Part shown: piece by piece, positions 9,323-17,845 of the stretch
Layout: each line of letters begins with the position of its first letter
How positions within the stretch are numbered: position 1 is the first letter of the stretch
Source of the DNA: JAHEJJ01 sp965212205
GTDB lineage: Bacteria; Bacteroidota; Bacteroidia; Flavobacteriales; Flavobacteriaceae
Assembly: GCA_965212205.1 (NCBI GenBank)
Contig: CBDBUX010000017.1
Coordinates: 21,648-85,647, forward strand
Length of the DNA: 64,000 bases
Direction: 5' to 3'
Notes under the pieces: model-generated
The model's input: only the letters and a program-made list of their open reading frames with translations
The model's database searches: none
What the model was told of the DNA's origin: nothing
Program-made: the position numbers and the translations under genes

Positions 9323-10794
9323 TGAAGTACTTCAGTGCTATACTCCCTATACTCGTCTTATTCGCGTGTCAGGCCCAAGACCAGGAGAGTGATCTTACCG
9401 AAATTTTGTACAATACCTATGAAGACTATAAGGAAATTAGCCTGGAAAAACGCAGAATAAAGCATGTTGATCTACAACCGCTTATCGAAGAATATGCAAA
9501 TAATCCAAAATTCCAGGTCAGCAAAATAGGTGAATCCATAGAAGGTCGTGATCTTAATCTTATCAGCATAGGCAACGGAAATACCGATGTATTTCTTTGG
9601 TCTCAAATGCACGGAGATGAATCTACTGCGACTCAAGCCATTTTTGATATTCTCAATTTCCTCAACAGTACATCTAATGTGGAGGAAAAAAGAGAACTTT
9701 TTGGGCAACTCAGAGTTCATTTTCTTCCAATGTTGAATCCTGATGGAGCAGAGCTATTCCAGAGGAGGAATACCCTGGGTATCGATATAAACAGGGATGC
9801 ATTACGGTTGCAATCTCCTGAAGGGAGGGCATTAAAGAGGGTTAGGGACAGTTTGCAGGCCGATTTTGGATTTAACCTGCACGATCAAAGTATTTATTAT
9901 AATGCCGAGCGAACCTCTAAACCGGCAACGATATCTTATTTAGCACCGCCGTACAATTACGAAAAGGATATCAACGATGTTCGAGGCAATGCAATGAAGG
10001 TTATCGGCTTCATGAACAGCATAATACAAAAGTATGCTCCCGGGCAGGTTGGTCGTTACAAAGATGATTTTGAACCGCGGGCCTTTGGCGACAATATTCA
10101 GAAATGGGGAACAAGTACCATTCTTATTGAGTCTGGAGGTTATGCGGGTGATATAGAAAAGCAGGAAATACGAAAATTAAACTATGTATCCATCTTGTCT
10201 GCGATTTATTCTATTGCCAAGGGTAATTATAATGCCATATCCCTGGACCAGTACTGGGCCATTCCTGAAAATGATCGAAAATTATTTGACCTTAAGCTAG
10301 AGCAGATCAGTTACAACCTGTTAGGAGAAGACTATATTCTGGATTTGGGTATCCATCGGCAGGAGGTCGACAATGACACCCACAACGATTTCTGGTACAG
10401 GGCTCGTATTTCTGATCAGGGAGATCTTTCTACATATTACGGTTATGAAACCTTAAACGCAAAAGGTCTTAAGGTGAAAGAGGGTATGGTATATCCTCAG
10501 GTTCTCGGATCGCTGGAGGAGTTAAATGAAGTCAGTGTGTTGAATCTTCTCGATAAGGGATATGCATATGTACGAGTCAGCAAATTACCCAAAAACCAGG
10601 CTTATTCTACTTATCCGGTTCATGTGATCAGCGAGAAGTATGAACTACCAGAATTCAAATTGGGAGTTGGGAAGAATCCGACATTTTTTCTGGAGCAGGC
10701 AGGAGAGTTAAGGTATGCTGTAATAAACGGATTTCTAATCGATTTGAAGTCGGGCGCCAAATATCTTCGCCTGAATGGTTTATTGCTGCGATGA
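9322..10794 (+). CDS. M14-family zinc carboxypeptidase, lipoprotein
   Basis: A 490-residue exported metallopeptidase. The signal ends at lipobox LFAC (Cys16). The M14 zinc motif HxxE is in WSQMHGDEST (near residue 96), LNPDGAELF and GIDINRD form the substrate-binding part, the second-half His is in FNLHDQS, and the catalytic Glu is in ILIESGGY near residue 273. A C-terminal extension of about 180 residues is unassigned. The start ATG shares a base with the amidase stop, so the amidase and peptidase are translationally linked; together they suggest sequential trimming of peptidoglycan stem peptides, which is inference. Confidence 0.85.
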   Translation: MKYFSAILPILVLFACQAQDQESDLTEILYNTYEDYKEISLEKRRIKHVDLQPLIEEYANNPKFQVSKIGESIEGRDLNLISIGNGNTDVFLWSQMHGDESTATQAIFDILNFLNSTSNVEEKRELFGQLRVHFLPMLNPDGAELFQRRNTLGIDINRDALRLQSPEGRALKRVRDSLQADFGFNLHDQSIYYNAERTSKPATISYLAPPYNYEKDINDVRGNAMKVIGFMNSIIQKYAPGQVGRYKDDFEPRAFGDNIQKWGTSTILIESGGYAGDIEKQEIRKLNYVSILSAIYSIAKGNYNAISLDQYWAIPENDRKLFDLKLEQISYNLLGEDYILDLGIHRQEVDNDTHNDFWYRARISDQGDLSTYYGYETLNAKGLKVKEGMVYPQVLGSLEELNEVSVLNLLDKGYAYVRVSKLPKNQAYSTYPVHVISEKYELPEFKLGVGKNPTFFLEQAGELRYAVINGFLIDLKSGAKYLRLNGLLLR

Positions 10795-10852
10795 GTGGCA
10801 GAGCTATAAAAGAGATATCGATCTTCTCTATTAATTTAGTCGGCAATTTTTT

Positions 10853-10860
10853 ATCTTTGC
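10853..10860 (+). promoter_or_regulatory. Promoter -7 box for tRNA-Leu
   Basis: TATCTTTG matches the Bacteroidetes -7 consensus TAnnTTTG fully. A perfect TTG -33 box is not present at the right distance. It lies about 60 bases before the tRNA. A perfect 8-bp inverted repeat (TCCCGATA, CC, TATCGGGA) at 10887-10904 would fall in the leader of the precursor. Confidence 0.5.
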
Positions 10861-10922
10861 CATCCTAAAATGTGCGCTTGTTTTGGTCCCGATACCTATC
10901 GGGAGATAGACACACATAATAT

Positions 10923-11004
10923 GCAGGTGTGGTGGAATTGGTAGACACGCTAGTATCAGGAACTAGTGCCGCAAGGTTTGAGAGTTCGAGTCTCTCCACC
11001 TGTA
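10923..11004 (+). tRNA. tRNA-Leu (anticodon CAG)
   Basis: Acceptor stem GCAGGTG pairs with CACCTGT (first pair G-T). The anticodon arm is CTAGT, loop ATCAGGA, ACTAG, giving anticodon CAG for codon CUG. A long class II variable arm (TGCCGCAAGGTTT) and a T-arm GAGAG TTCGAGT CTCTC follow, with discriminator A at 11004. CCA is not encoded. The class II variable arm and A73 both fit leucine. Confidence 0.95.
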
Positions 11005-11012
11005 CAAATTAC

Positions 11013-11037
11013 ACTCCTAGACTTTCCTGGGAGTTTT
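11013..11037 (+). terminator. Terminator after tRNA-Leu
   Basis: ACTCCTAG (11013-11020) pairs with CTGGGAGT (11027-11034, one G-T pair), loop of six, followed by TTT. It starts 9 bases after the tRNA. Confidence 0.6.
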
Positions 11038-11184
11038 AAGTGGAGACCAACTTAGTAATAGGGTAGTAGGCCTTCCTATAAACTACAGAGCATCAACTAA
11101 TTTCTCTTGTCACTGGGGCTTACGCCCCCTCCCCGCAATATCAATTTAACGCTGGAGGGTGAATAATCCTTGCATCCTATATAA

Positions 11185-11210
11185 AAAACGCCCCGTAATC
11201 AGGGCGTTTT
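11185..11210. terminator. Bidirectional terminator between tRNA-Leu and small membrane protein gene
   Basis: AAAACGCCC (11185-11193) pairs perfectly with GGGCGTTTT (11202-11210) around an 8-base loop, with A- and T-runs on either side. It can end both rightward tRNA transcripts and the leftward gene ending at 11250. The 145 bases before it contain a small GGGGC-TTAC-GCCCC hairpin (11115-11128) but no gene I can support. Confidence 0.75.
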
Positions 11211-11249
11211 ATGAGAACAATATGTGGTATCCTTAGACTTAATAAGGAA

Positions 11250-11441
11250 TTAGTACCCAAAATTCAATGAGCCCTCTACTCCGTAAGTAAACAATAATAC
11301 CAGCATCAGTAGACACGTGAATACAATTGATGAAAACAGAGAAAGTACCAGGCTTTTATACCATCTTGACAAAGGTCCTATCGCACTCTGACGAATAATT
11401 TCGTTAATAACATCCATGGCAATTTTTTTAGCGTTAAACAT
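11250..11441 (-). CDS. Small single-span membrane protein
   Basis: A 63-residue protein with a cytosolic-looking N-terminal 28 residues (MFNAKKIAMDVINEI), then one strongly hydrophobic span SLFSSIVFTCLLMLVLLF around residues 35-52 and a short C-terminal tail ending NFGY. It resembles the short one-span flavobacterial proteins given DUF6747, but I am not sure of this. A candidate promoter lies upstream on the same strand: TTG (11499-11501), 18 bp, ATCTTTTG (11473-11480). Its own terminator is the hairpin at 11185-11210. Confidence 0.55.
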   Translation of the reverse strand: MFNAKKIAMDVINEIIRQSAIGPLSRWYKSLVLSLFSSIVFTCLLMLVLLFTYGVEGSLNFGY

Positions 11442-11544
11442 TCTTTTTCAGTTTTTAGGATGTGTTAAGTTGCAAAAGATGATCATGTATAGTTAAAACA
11501 ACACAGATGGCAAATACCCTACTTTAGATGAATCTCCTCAAAAA

Positions 11545-11573
11545 AAAAAGAGAACCAGATCGGTTCTCTTTTT
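11545..11573 (-). terminator. Terminator of the VWA lipoprotein gene
   Basis: AAAAAGAGAACC (11545-11556) and GGTTCTCTTTTT (11562-11573) form a perfect 12-bp stem with a 5-base loop. On the minus strand the stem is followed by a long T-run, so it ends the gene that stops at 11594. Confidence 0.85.
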
Positions 11574-11593
11574 ATAGATGTCAAATACTAGAT

Positions 11594-12688
11594 TTATTCA
11601 CAGCCGCCGGTAAATCCTTTAGCATCAAATGTGGTTTGAACCGCACCTTGCCGATCGCCATTCACAAGTCGGATGGCGAGGTTATTTTCCCCACTGCCAT
11701 CGCGTTTTGGACTGCAATATTCAAAAAGATAGAAACTATTGGCCTGTTCCGAGACTTTCTGTGAGATATCGTTGAAAACCGATTCTAACTCTTCTTCGTT
11801 TCCTGCAAATACACTAAAGGTTTTGCCGATCCCCATCAGTATCTCTGTATCGATTTCGGCACCTAGGCCGATACTGAAGAAGGATATATTTCGATTGGCC
11901 TCAGCTACAGATTCCAATGCTTGATCTTCGGAGTAACGGGAAGCCTGATCCGAACCATCTGTAAAAAGAACCACCGAAGCAGCGCCAATGATCTCATTTT
12001 CCCGGGTCATTTCAAGTAGTTCTTCCGCGAGATTTGTAGCCTTGATCACCGCTCCGTAAAGATCTGTAGAAGGATCATTGCTGATATCTGAAGTAATATT
12101 GTCGATCGCAGCGATCAACTCTTCATTAGAAGAGGTCAAATCCTGCAATAAATGGAGCTGGTCTTCTCCGTCGAACCAGTAAATTGCCATTTGGAACGAC
12201 TCAGATGCCTCTTGCGGCATTACATTCTCGATAAAGCCTGTGGAAGCCGACTTAAGTTCTTCCAGACTATTGCTGAGTACACTGTTACTCAGATCGAGGA
12301 CCAATAAAGTCGTATTATTGAAAATTTGAGATTTTGATGATATCCTGGCCAGAGATTCCGAGGCGGATATCGTGTTGAAGCAATCATCATTTCTCCCTTG
12401 TTCGTATATTGAGAACTGTTCGGCGTTCAGACCAGTTACAGGATTACCTTCTGTATCGGTAACTTTGAAGAAGACAGACACTTTACCAGGCAGGCTTGTG
12501 TATTGTTCCTGTATAGATAACAACAACTCATTATCGCCAAATCCAAGGCAGTCGTCTGGTAGGTTTCCTAACCCAAGTTCATTCTGATTGAGATCAAATG
12601 CTACATCATCATCTGCATTGCCACAGCTGATAACAACAAGTAATGATAATAAAATAAAAGGGAGATTGCGGTACAATTTCATTTTCAT
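11594..12688 (-). CDS. von Willebrand factor A domain lipoprotein
   Basis: A 364-residue exported lipoprotein with lipobox VVISC (Cys22). The VWA domain spans about residues 125-315 and carries a MIDAS metal site: DLSNS (DxSxS) near residue 128, a Thr in STDLYG near 207 and LFTDGSD near 238. The preceding 100 residues are a small beta-type domain (KVSVFFKVTDTEGNPVTGL). The C-terminus has a cysteine pair (FEYCSPKRDG, GGCE). VWA lipoproteins usually mediate protein or cell contacts; partner unknown. Monocistronic, with a strong terminator at 11545-11573. Confidence 0.85.
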   Translation of the reverse strand: MKMKLYRNLPFILLSLLVVISCGNADDDVAFDLNQNELGLGNLPDDCLGFGDNELLLSIQEQYTSLPGKVSVFFKVTDTEGNPVTGLNAEQFSIYEQGRNDDCFNTISASESLARISSKSQIFNNTTLLVLDLSNSVLSNSLEELKSASTGFIENVMPQEASESFQMAIYWFDGEDQLHLLQDLTSSNEELIAAIDNITSDISNDPSTDLYGAVIKATNLAEELLEMTRENEIIGAASVVLFTDGSDQASRYSEDQALESVAEANRNISFFSIGLGAEIDTEILMGIGKTFSVFAGNEEELESVFNDISQKVSEQANSFYLFEYCSPKRDGSGENNLAIRLVNGDRQGAVQTTFDAKGFTGGCE

Positions 12689-12752
12689 AAGATTTAAGGT
12701 TCCAGGCTTAAAACGCAGAGGTGACCTAAAAATTATACCAACCCAGTAGTTA

Positions 12753-12785
12753 TTGACGCAAGATCATAATGTCACATATTTTTTG
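12753..12785 (+). promoter_or_regulatory. Promoter of the YdjC-type deacetylase gene
   Basis: TTG at 12753-12755, 21-bp spacer, then TATTTTTTG at 12777-12785, close to the Bacteroidetes TTG/TAnnTTTG pattern. It lies 29 bases before the ATG at 12815. Confidence 0.45.
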
Positions 12786-12814
12786 TAGTTTGAAAATGTC
12801 CAAATATCCAAATT

Positions 12815-13747
12815 ATGTTAAGATCTATATGGCTTGTTATCTGTCTCTGCGGTGCTCATCTTGTCAACGCTCAGGGTATAAATATTGCTGAAAAACTGGG
12901 TTATCCTAAAGAGGCAAAACTGTTGATCATTCACGCAGACGACCTGGGCGTCAGCCATTCTGAAAATCGGGCCAGTATAGCTGCACTGGAGTCCGGCCCA
13001 GTCAATTCGGCAAGTATTATGGTACCCTGTCCCTGGTTTTCGGAGATTGCCTTCTATGCTAATAAAAACCAGCAGATCGACTTTGGCTTGCACCTTACAC
13101 TGAATAGTGAATGGGACTACTACAAATGGGGCCCGGTTAGTTCTTTAGATTCTGTGAGATCACTGGTAAACGCCCAAGGCTATTTTTATGCCTCTGTCGA
13201 TAGCGTGGTTCAGTTTGCATCGCCGGCCGAAGCATTTAGGGAAATGAGAAGCCAGATAAAGAAGGCATATCGCTCTGGAATAGAGGTTACCCACTTAGAC
13301 GCACATATGGGCGCTGCAGTTGCAAGTCCTGAACTTCTTAGTAGTTATCTTCTGCTTGGGAAGGAATTTAATTTACCCGTATTGTTAGATTCCCGGGTAT
13401 ATCAAATAGAAAATCCAAAAGTCGAAGAACTGCTCGACGATCATACGATTATAGCAGATAAAATATTATCCGCCGGACCAGAAGATTTCAAGCGGGGTAT
13501 GAGCACTTTCTATAGTGAGCTGCTGCAAGGGCTTGAACCCGGATTGAATGTGCTGTTGATACATCTGGCCTACGATGATAATGAAATGCAGGCCATGACG
13601 GTAAATCACCCCTATTGGGGTGCTGCCTGGAGACAGGCCGATGTTGACTTTTTCAATAGCCCGAAATGCCGTGAAATCATTGAACACGAAAACATAATTC
13701 TAGTGAGTTGGCGAGAGATCCGCGATAATATTATCAGGGAACAATAG
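12815..13747 (+). CDS. Secreted YdjC/ChbG-type carbohydrate deacetylase
   Basis: A 310-residue YdjC/HpnK-family protein with a cleavable signal peptide ending VNAQ (residue 20). The family metal site is visible: IIHADDLGVSHSEN near residue 39 (Asp-Asp and first His), DFGLHLTLNSEW near 90 and THLDAHMGAA near 158. Family members remove N-acetyl groups from amino sugars such as chitooligosaccharides; substrate here is not known. The exported location suggests action on extracellular or periplasmic glycans. Separate from the molybdenum operon, which has its own promoter 100 bp on. Confidence 0.82.
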   Translation: MLRSIWLVICLCGAHLVNAQGINIAEKLGYPKEAKLLIIHADDLGVSHSENRASIAALESGPVNSASIMVPCPWFSEIAFYANKNQQIDFGLHLTLNSEWDYYKWGPVSSLDSVRSLVNAQGYFYASVDSVVQFASPAEAFREMRSQIKKAYRSGIEVTHLDAHMGAAVASPELLSSYLLLGKEFNLPVLLDSRVYQIENPKVEELLDDHTIIADKILSAGPEDFKRGMSTFYSELLQGLEPGLNVLLIHLAYDDNEMQAMTVNHPYWGAAWRQADVDFFNSPKCREIIEHENIILVSWREIRDNIIREQ

Positions 13748-13763
13748 CATTTAACTTAACGAA

Positions 13764-13805
13764 TTGTTAAAGGGAAAAATGGCACCCTAATTTTTGATAC
13801 CTTTA
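13764..13805 (+). promoter_or_regulatory. Promoter region of the molybdenum hydroxylase operon
   Basis: TTG at 13764-13766, 21-bp spacer, TAATTTTTG at 13788-13796. A second -7-like TACCTTTA lies at 13798-13805. An inverted repeat TTAAC-GAATT-GTTAA (13756-13770) covers the -33 box and could be an operator. The first ATG of the operon is at 13851. Confidence 0.45.
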
Positions 13806-13850
13806 AGCTAACATCATTGCGAGCCTTAGGAAACACTTAATACAACACAT

Positions 13851-14312
13851 ATGCCAACGTATCAATTAAAAGTCAATGGGGTTGATCATTCCGTTGATGT
13901 AAGCAAAGATACCCCGCTTCTTTGGGTATTGAGAGATCATATAGACCTGGTCGGGACAAAATACGGCTGCGGTATCTCACAATGTGGCTCCTGTACAGTT
14001 CATATGGATGGGAACGCTGTTCGCAGTTGTGGAATTACTGTGGCCCAGTCTGAAGGTAAATCCATCACTACAATTGAAGGACTTTCAGAAAACGGATCCC
14101 ATCCACTTCAGGAAGCCTGGAAAGAAATCGATGTACCACAGTGTGGTTACTGTCAGGCTGGGCAGATCATGACTGCAGCAGCCTTTCTTGAGAATAATCC
14201 CAATCCCTCAGAAGAGGAGATTAAAGATGCTATGCACGGGAATATTTGTCGATGTGCATCCTACAACCGTATCTACAAAGCGGTGGAAATGGCAGCATCC
14301 AAAATGAACTAA
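13851..14312 (+). CDS. iorA: Molybdenum hydroxylase small subunit, [2Fe-2S] protein (IorA-like)
   Basis: A 153-residue electron-transfer subunit of a xanthine oxidase-family hydroxylase. The N-terminal plant-type ferredoxin cluster is bound by cysteines in YGCGISQCGSC (residues 40-50) and a Cys near 62; the second, helical [2Fe-2S] domain has CGYCQAGQI near 102 and NICRCASYNR near 137. No signal peptide, although its partner has a Tat signal, so it would be exported as a hitchhiker on the large subunit. The symbol follows isoquinoline 1-oxidoreductase naming; the true substrate is not known. First gene of the nine-gene operon. Confidence 0.88.
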   Translation: MPTYQLKVNGVDHSVDVSKDTPLLWVLRDHIDLVGTKYGCGISQCGSCTVHMDGNAVRSCGITVAQSEGKSITTIEGLSENGSHPLQEAWKEIDVPQCGYCQAGQIMTAAAFLENNPNPSEEEIKDAMHGNICRCASYNRIYKAVEMAASKMN

Positions 14313-14336
14313 AGAATCGACCTTAAAAAACTAAGA

Positions 14337-16568
14337 ATGGCAACTGAAAATACATCATTTACGTTTAGCAGAAGGGCCTTTATGAGGACGAGCTCACTTG
14401 CAGGTGGGGGTATGCTGATAGGCTTTAACCTTTTTACAGCTTGTAAACCAAAGGCAGAACCTCCTATGGATCTGGCCAAGTTGAACTACAACGACTTTAA
14501 TGCTTTTATTGAAATAGCGGATAACGGAGCAGTTACAATCTACTCACCAAATCCGGAAATCGGACAGGGAATAAAAACATCAATGCCCATGATTATTGCT
14601 GAAGAACTCGATGTCTCATGGGATAATGTTTATGTAAAACAAGGTATTCTTGATACTGAAAATTATACACGACAAGTCGCCGGAGGCAGTCAGTCGATCC
14701 GCCATGGGTGGGATGCGCTAAGGCAAACCGGCGCAACCGCAAGGCAAATGCTGATTAATGCGGCGGCCGCCAAATGGGGCGTTGATGCCTCTCAATGTAC
14801 GGCCAGCGAAGGCATTATTACCAACAGCAATGGAGAAACCTTGGGCTATGGGGAAGTGGTTAAGGACGCTGCAGGTATGGAAATCCCGGAAGATGTGGCA
14901 CTTAAAGCTCCGAAAGACTATAAGATTATTGGGACCGACAGGGGCAATGTGGATATCGATGAAATCATCACTGGGAAACCTCTTTTCGGGCTGGATTATA
15001 AGGTAGATAATATGGTCTATGCCTGTGTGGTAAGACCACCTGCTTTTGGTAAAAAACTGGTTTCCTTCGACGATTCGGAAGCGAAAAGAATGGATGGGGT
15101 ACTCCAGATTCTAAAAATAGGAGAGAAAGCCAGAAATTTGATCGCCGAAGAACCTGGGATAGGAGGTATACTAAGCCAGAGTGATAAGGTAGTGGTAATC
15201 GCTAATACAACATGGCAGGCGATGAAAGCCAAAGAGGCTATTGTGGCGAAATGGGAAGATGACAGCAAGTTAGAGAGTACAGAAGAACATAACGAAATTC
15301 TCACAGGTTTACTAGATGGCAATAAGTTCGAAACGCTGCGTACCGATGGGAATATTAAAAAAGGATTTGCTGAGGCCGATGAAATCCTAGAACGGACCTA
15401 CGAATCTCCGTTCCTGCCACACAACTGTTTGGAACCTATGAACTTTTTTGCAGACATCAACGATGAAAAAGTTCACCTTGTAGGGCCGATACAAACGCCA
15501 GAATGGAAGGCTAATATGGTTTCAAAAATGTTAGGACGCGATACTTCGGAGATCCTTCTTGAGATGACCCGAATGGGTGGTGGATTTGGCAGGCGGCTTT
15601 ATGGCGATTTCGTACTGGAAGCAGCGGAAATAGCCGATGCAATCCGTAAACCGGTTAAGGTGGTCTACACCCGGGAAGATGATATGAACGATGGGATCTA
15701 TCGTATGGCCATTAAATATCGCATTAAAGCGGGTATTAAGGATGGTAAGGTCACTACCTATCATCTGAAAGAAGCAGCGGTAAATTCAAATATGTATGGG
15801 CTAATTCCAAACTTCTTTCCTGCTGGTGCCATCGAGAACTATCAGGTCGATGCGGCTAATTACAAAAGCAATATAACAACTGGGGCCTGGAGAGCACCTT
15901 ATACGAATTTCCTCGCCTATGCAGAACAAAGCTTTTTTGATGAGTTAGCTGAATTGATGAATGTGGATCGCGTCCAGTTAAGGCTCGATCTTCTGCAGAA
16001 TGTTAAGGGTACAACCGATGAAAGAATACAATATTCTCCTGAGCGCATGGAGAAAGTTATCAAAGCAGCGGTCGAAAAATCCGGGTGGGGCAATGCCCCC
16101 GAGGGAATATATCAGGGTTTTGTGAACTATTATTGCCATAATAGCCACGTGGCCGAAGTAGCCGATGTGGCCATCGAAAACAATACCGCAGTTGTTAAAA
16201 AGATCACCTGCGTAGTGGATTGTGGAATCGTTATCAACCCATTAGGGGCCAAAAACCAATGTGAAGGAGGTGTCATTGACGGCGCCGGTCATTCAATGTA
16301 TGGTGAATTGGCCTTCAAAGATGGGGCTCCAATGGCTAATAATTTTGATCGTTATCGCCTGATACGCATGAAGGAGGCACCGGTTGTAGAGGTTCATTTT
16401 ATCGAGAATGAACTTTCACCAACAGGGCTCGGGGAACCTACCCTTCCACCAGCTGGTGGAGCCATTGCCAATGCTATAAAAGCAGCGACGGGCAACAGAC
16501 TTTACAGTCAGCCTTTCAATAAGCAGGCTGATTTGTTAAAGGTACCTGAAAAAGAAATCCTCGGATAA
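14337..16568 (+). CDS. iorB: Molybdenum hydroxylase large subunit (IorB-like), Tat-exported
   Basis: A 743-residue molybdopterin-binding catalytic subunit of the xanthine oxidase/aldehyde oxidase family. The N-terminus has a twin-arginine motif SRRAFM and a hydrophobic stretch ending in a lipobox-like LFTAC (Cys36), suggesting a Tat-dependent lipoprotein. Cofactor-binding segments are PEIGQGIKTSMP near residue 78, GGFGRRLYGDF near 420, GAWRAPYTNF near 520, and the catalytic Glu in GLGEPTLPPAGG near 700. No FAD subunit is present in the operon, so electrons probably go to a cytochrome or quinone, as in IorAB-type enzymes. Substrate (N-heterocycle or aldehyde) unknown. Confidence 0.88.
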   Translation: MATENTSFTFSRRAFMRTSSLAGGGMLIGFNLFTACKPKAEPPMDLAKLNYNDFNAFIEIADNGAVTIYSPNPEIGQGIKTSMPMIIAEELDVSWDNVYVKQGILDTENYTRQVAGGSQSIRHGWDALRQTGATARQMLINAAAAKWGVDASQCTASEGIITNSNGETLGYGEVVKDAAGMEIPEDVALKAPKDYKIIGTDRGNVDIDEIITGKPLFGLDYKVDNMVYACVVRPPAFGKKLVSFDDSEAKRMDGVLQILKIGEKARNLIAEEPGIGGILSQSDKVVVIANTTWQAMKAKEAIVAKWEDDSKLESTEEHNEILTGLLDGNKFETLRTDGNIKKGFAEADEILERTYESPFLPHNCLEPMNFFADINDEKVHLVGPIQTPEWKANMVSKMLGRDTSEILLEMTRMGGGFGRRLYGDFVLEAAEIADAIRKPVKVVYTREDDMNDGIYRMAIKYRIKAGIKDGKVTTYHLKEAAVNSNMYGLIPNFFPAGAIENYQVDAANYKSNITTGAWRAPYTNFLAYAEQSFFDELAELMNVDRVQLRLDLLQNVKGTTDERIQYSPERMEKVIKAAVEKSGWGNAPEGIYQGFVNYYCHNSHVAEVADVAIENNTAVVKKITCVVDCGIVINPLGAKNQCEGGVIDGAGHSMYGELAFKDGAPMANNFDRYRLIRMKEAPVVEVHFIENELSPTGLGEPTLPPAGGAIANAIKAATGNRLYSQPFNKQADLLKVPEKEILG

Positions 16569-16569
16569 T

Positions 16570-16815
16570 ATGACAATATTGCTTTTCGGGATTGCGAAGG
16601 ACATTGTTGGTACATCTTCCCTGAAGTTGCCTGTGTCTAATACCATGGAACTGGAAACTGTGGGGCAGTTAAAGGCCCACTTACAGAATAATTATCCCGG
16701 GCTTGCAAATCTAAGCTCCCTGGCTATAGCTGTGAATAGCAGATACGCCAAGGAGGAAGATACTATAAACAGTTATGATGAAATAGCCCTGATCCCGCCG
16801 GTAAGCGGTGGCTGA
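16570..16815 (+). CDS. moaD: Molybdopterin synthase small subunit, MoaD/ThiS-like sulfur carrier
   Basis: An 81-residue ubiquitin-fold sulfur carrier ending in the required Gly-Gly (PPVSGG). It opens MTILLFGIAKDIVG, the MoaD pattern, and has the NSRYAKEEDTI and EIALIPPVSGG segments. The terminal glycine is adenylated by the MoeB-like protein encoded at 18433 and carries the sulfur put into molybdopterin. It starts 2 bases after iorB. The partner subunit MoaE is not in this window. Confidence 0.88.
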   Translation: MTILLFGIAKDIVGTSSLKLPVSNTMELETVGQLKAHLQNNYPGLANLSSLAIAVNSRYAKEEDTINSYDEIALIPPVSGG

Positions 16816-16836
16816 TCAGGGCATTGCTCTAATACA

Positions 16837-17820
16837 ATGCTGATAGACAACCATAACAGGGAAATAAACTATCTAAGACTCGCGGTCACAGACCGGTGTA
16901 ATCTAAGATGTAATTATTGTATGCCCGCCGAGGGCATCAATTTTTTACATTCGGAAAAACTTCTGACGATTTCCGAACTCTGCAGACTTAGTGAAATAAT
17001 GGTAGCACAGGGCATTGATAAGATCCGGATTACGGGCGGAGAGCCCTTCGTTCGTAAAGACCTGATGGTATTGATGAAGCATTTATCAGGATTAACCGAT
17101 TTAAAGGATATCTCCATCACGACCAACGCAACCTTGATCGGCCCACATATCGATCAATTAAAACAGCTTGGTATACGAAACATCAATTTAAGCCTCGATG
17201 CGATCAGACGCGAGACGTTTAATGCCATCACCCGCAGAGATCAATATGATACGGTTTTTGAAAATTTACACCGACTCATTTCAGAAGATTTCAATTTACG
17301 CATCAATTTTATTGTACTTGAAGGACAGAACATCGATGATATACTCCCGATAATGGAACTTCAGAAACAGTATCCTGTTTCTGTTCGTTTTCTGGAAGAA
17401 ATGCCATTTAATGGTGGTTCCAGACATTTCGATAATATTCATTGGAATTATAAGAAAATCCTGGAGTATATCGGACAGTATTTTCCCGATTATCAACGCC
17501 TTCCTTCGCCACCAACCTCCACATCGATCAATTATAAAATAGAAGGTCATATGGGGAGTTTCGGACTCATCCCCTCGTTTAGCCGAACTTTCTGTGGAAG
17601 TTGCAATCGCCTCAGGATTTCGGCATCAGGAGACGTTATCACATGTCTTTATGGCAAAGCTGTTCTTAACCTGAGAGATCTTCTAAGGAATCAAAATAGT
17701 AATGCTGCAATTAAGATGGGTATTTTGGAGGCCATTGGCAGTAGAGCAAAAACAGGATTCGAGGCGCAAAACCAACATAAATCCATATTTGAGACCTCGA
17801 TGACTTCAATTGGAGGGTAA
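16837..17820 (+). CDS. moaA: GTP 3',8-cyclase (molybdenum cofactor step 1)
   Basis: A 327-residue radical SAM enzyme that starts molybdopterin synthesis from GTP. The SAM-binding [4Fe-4S] cluster is bound by CNLRCNYC (residues 21-28). The C-terminal cluster ligands are in FCGSCNRLR near 255 and a Cys in TCLYGKA near 270. The protein ends in MTSIGG, the conserved GG tail needed for activity, so it is full length. ITGGEPFVRKDL near residue 70 is the usual SAM-binding segment. MoaC, which acts next, is not in this window. Confidence 0.93.
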   Translation: MLIDNHNREINYLRLAVTDRCNLRCNYCMPAEGINFLHSEKLLTISELCRLSEIMVAQGIDKIRITGGEPFVRKDLMVLMKHLSGLTDLKDISITTNATLIGPHIDQLKQLGIRNINLSLDAIRRETFNAITRRDQYDTVFENLHRLISEDFNLRINFIVLEGQNIDDILPIMELQKQYPVSVRFLEEMPFNGGSRHFDNIHWNYKKILEYIGQYFPDYQRLPSPPTSTSINYKIEGHMGSFGLIPSFSRTFCGSCNRLRISASGDVITCLYGKAVLNLRDLLRNQNSNAAIKMGILEAIGSRAKTGFEAQNQHKSIFETSMTSIGG

Positions 17821-17845
17821 TTTAAAAGCTAACAGACAGACTATA

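Noticed and set aside
10887..10904. Perfect inverted repeat TCCCGATA-CC-TATCGGGA before tRNA-Leu as a dispersed repeat element
   Set aside because: I found only one copy in this window, so it is noted as a leader hairpin and not called a repeat family.
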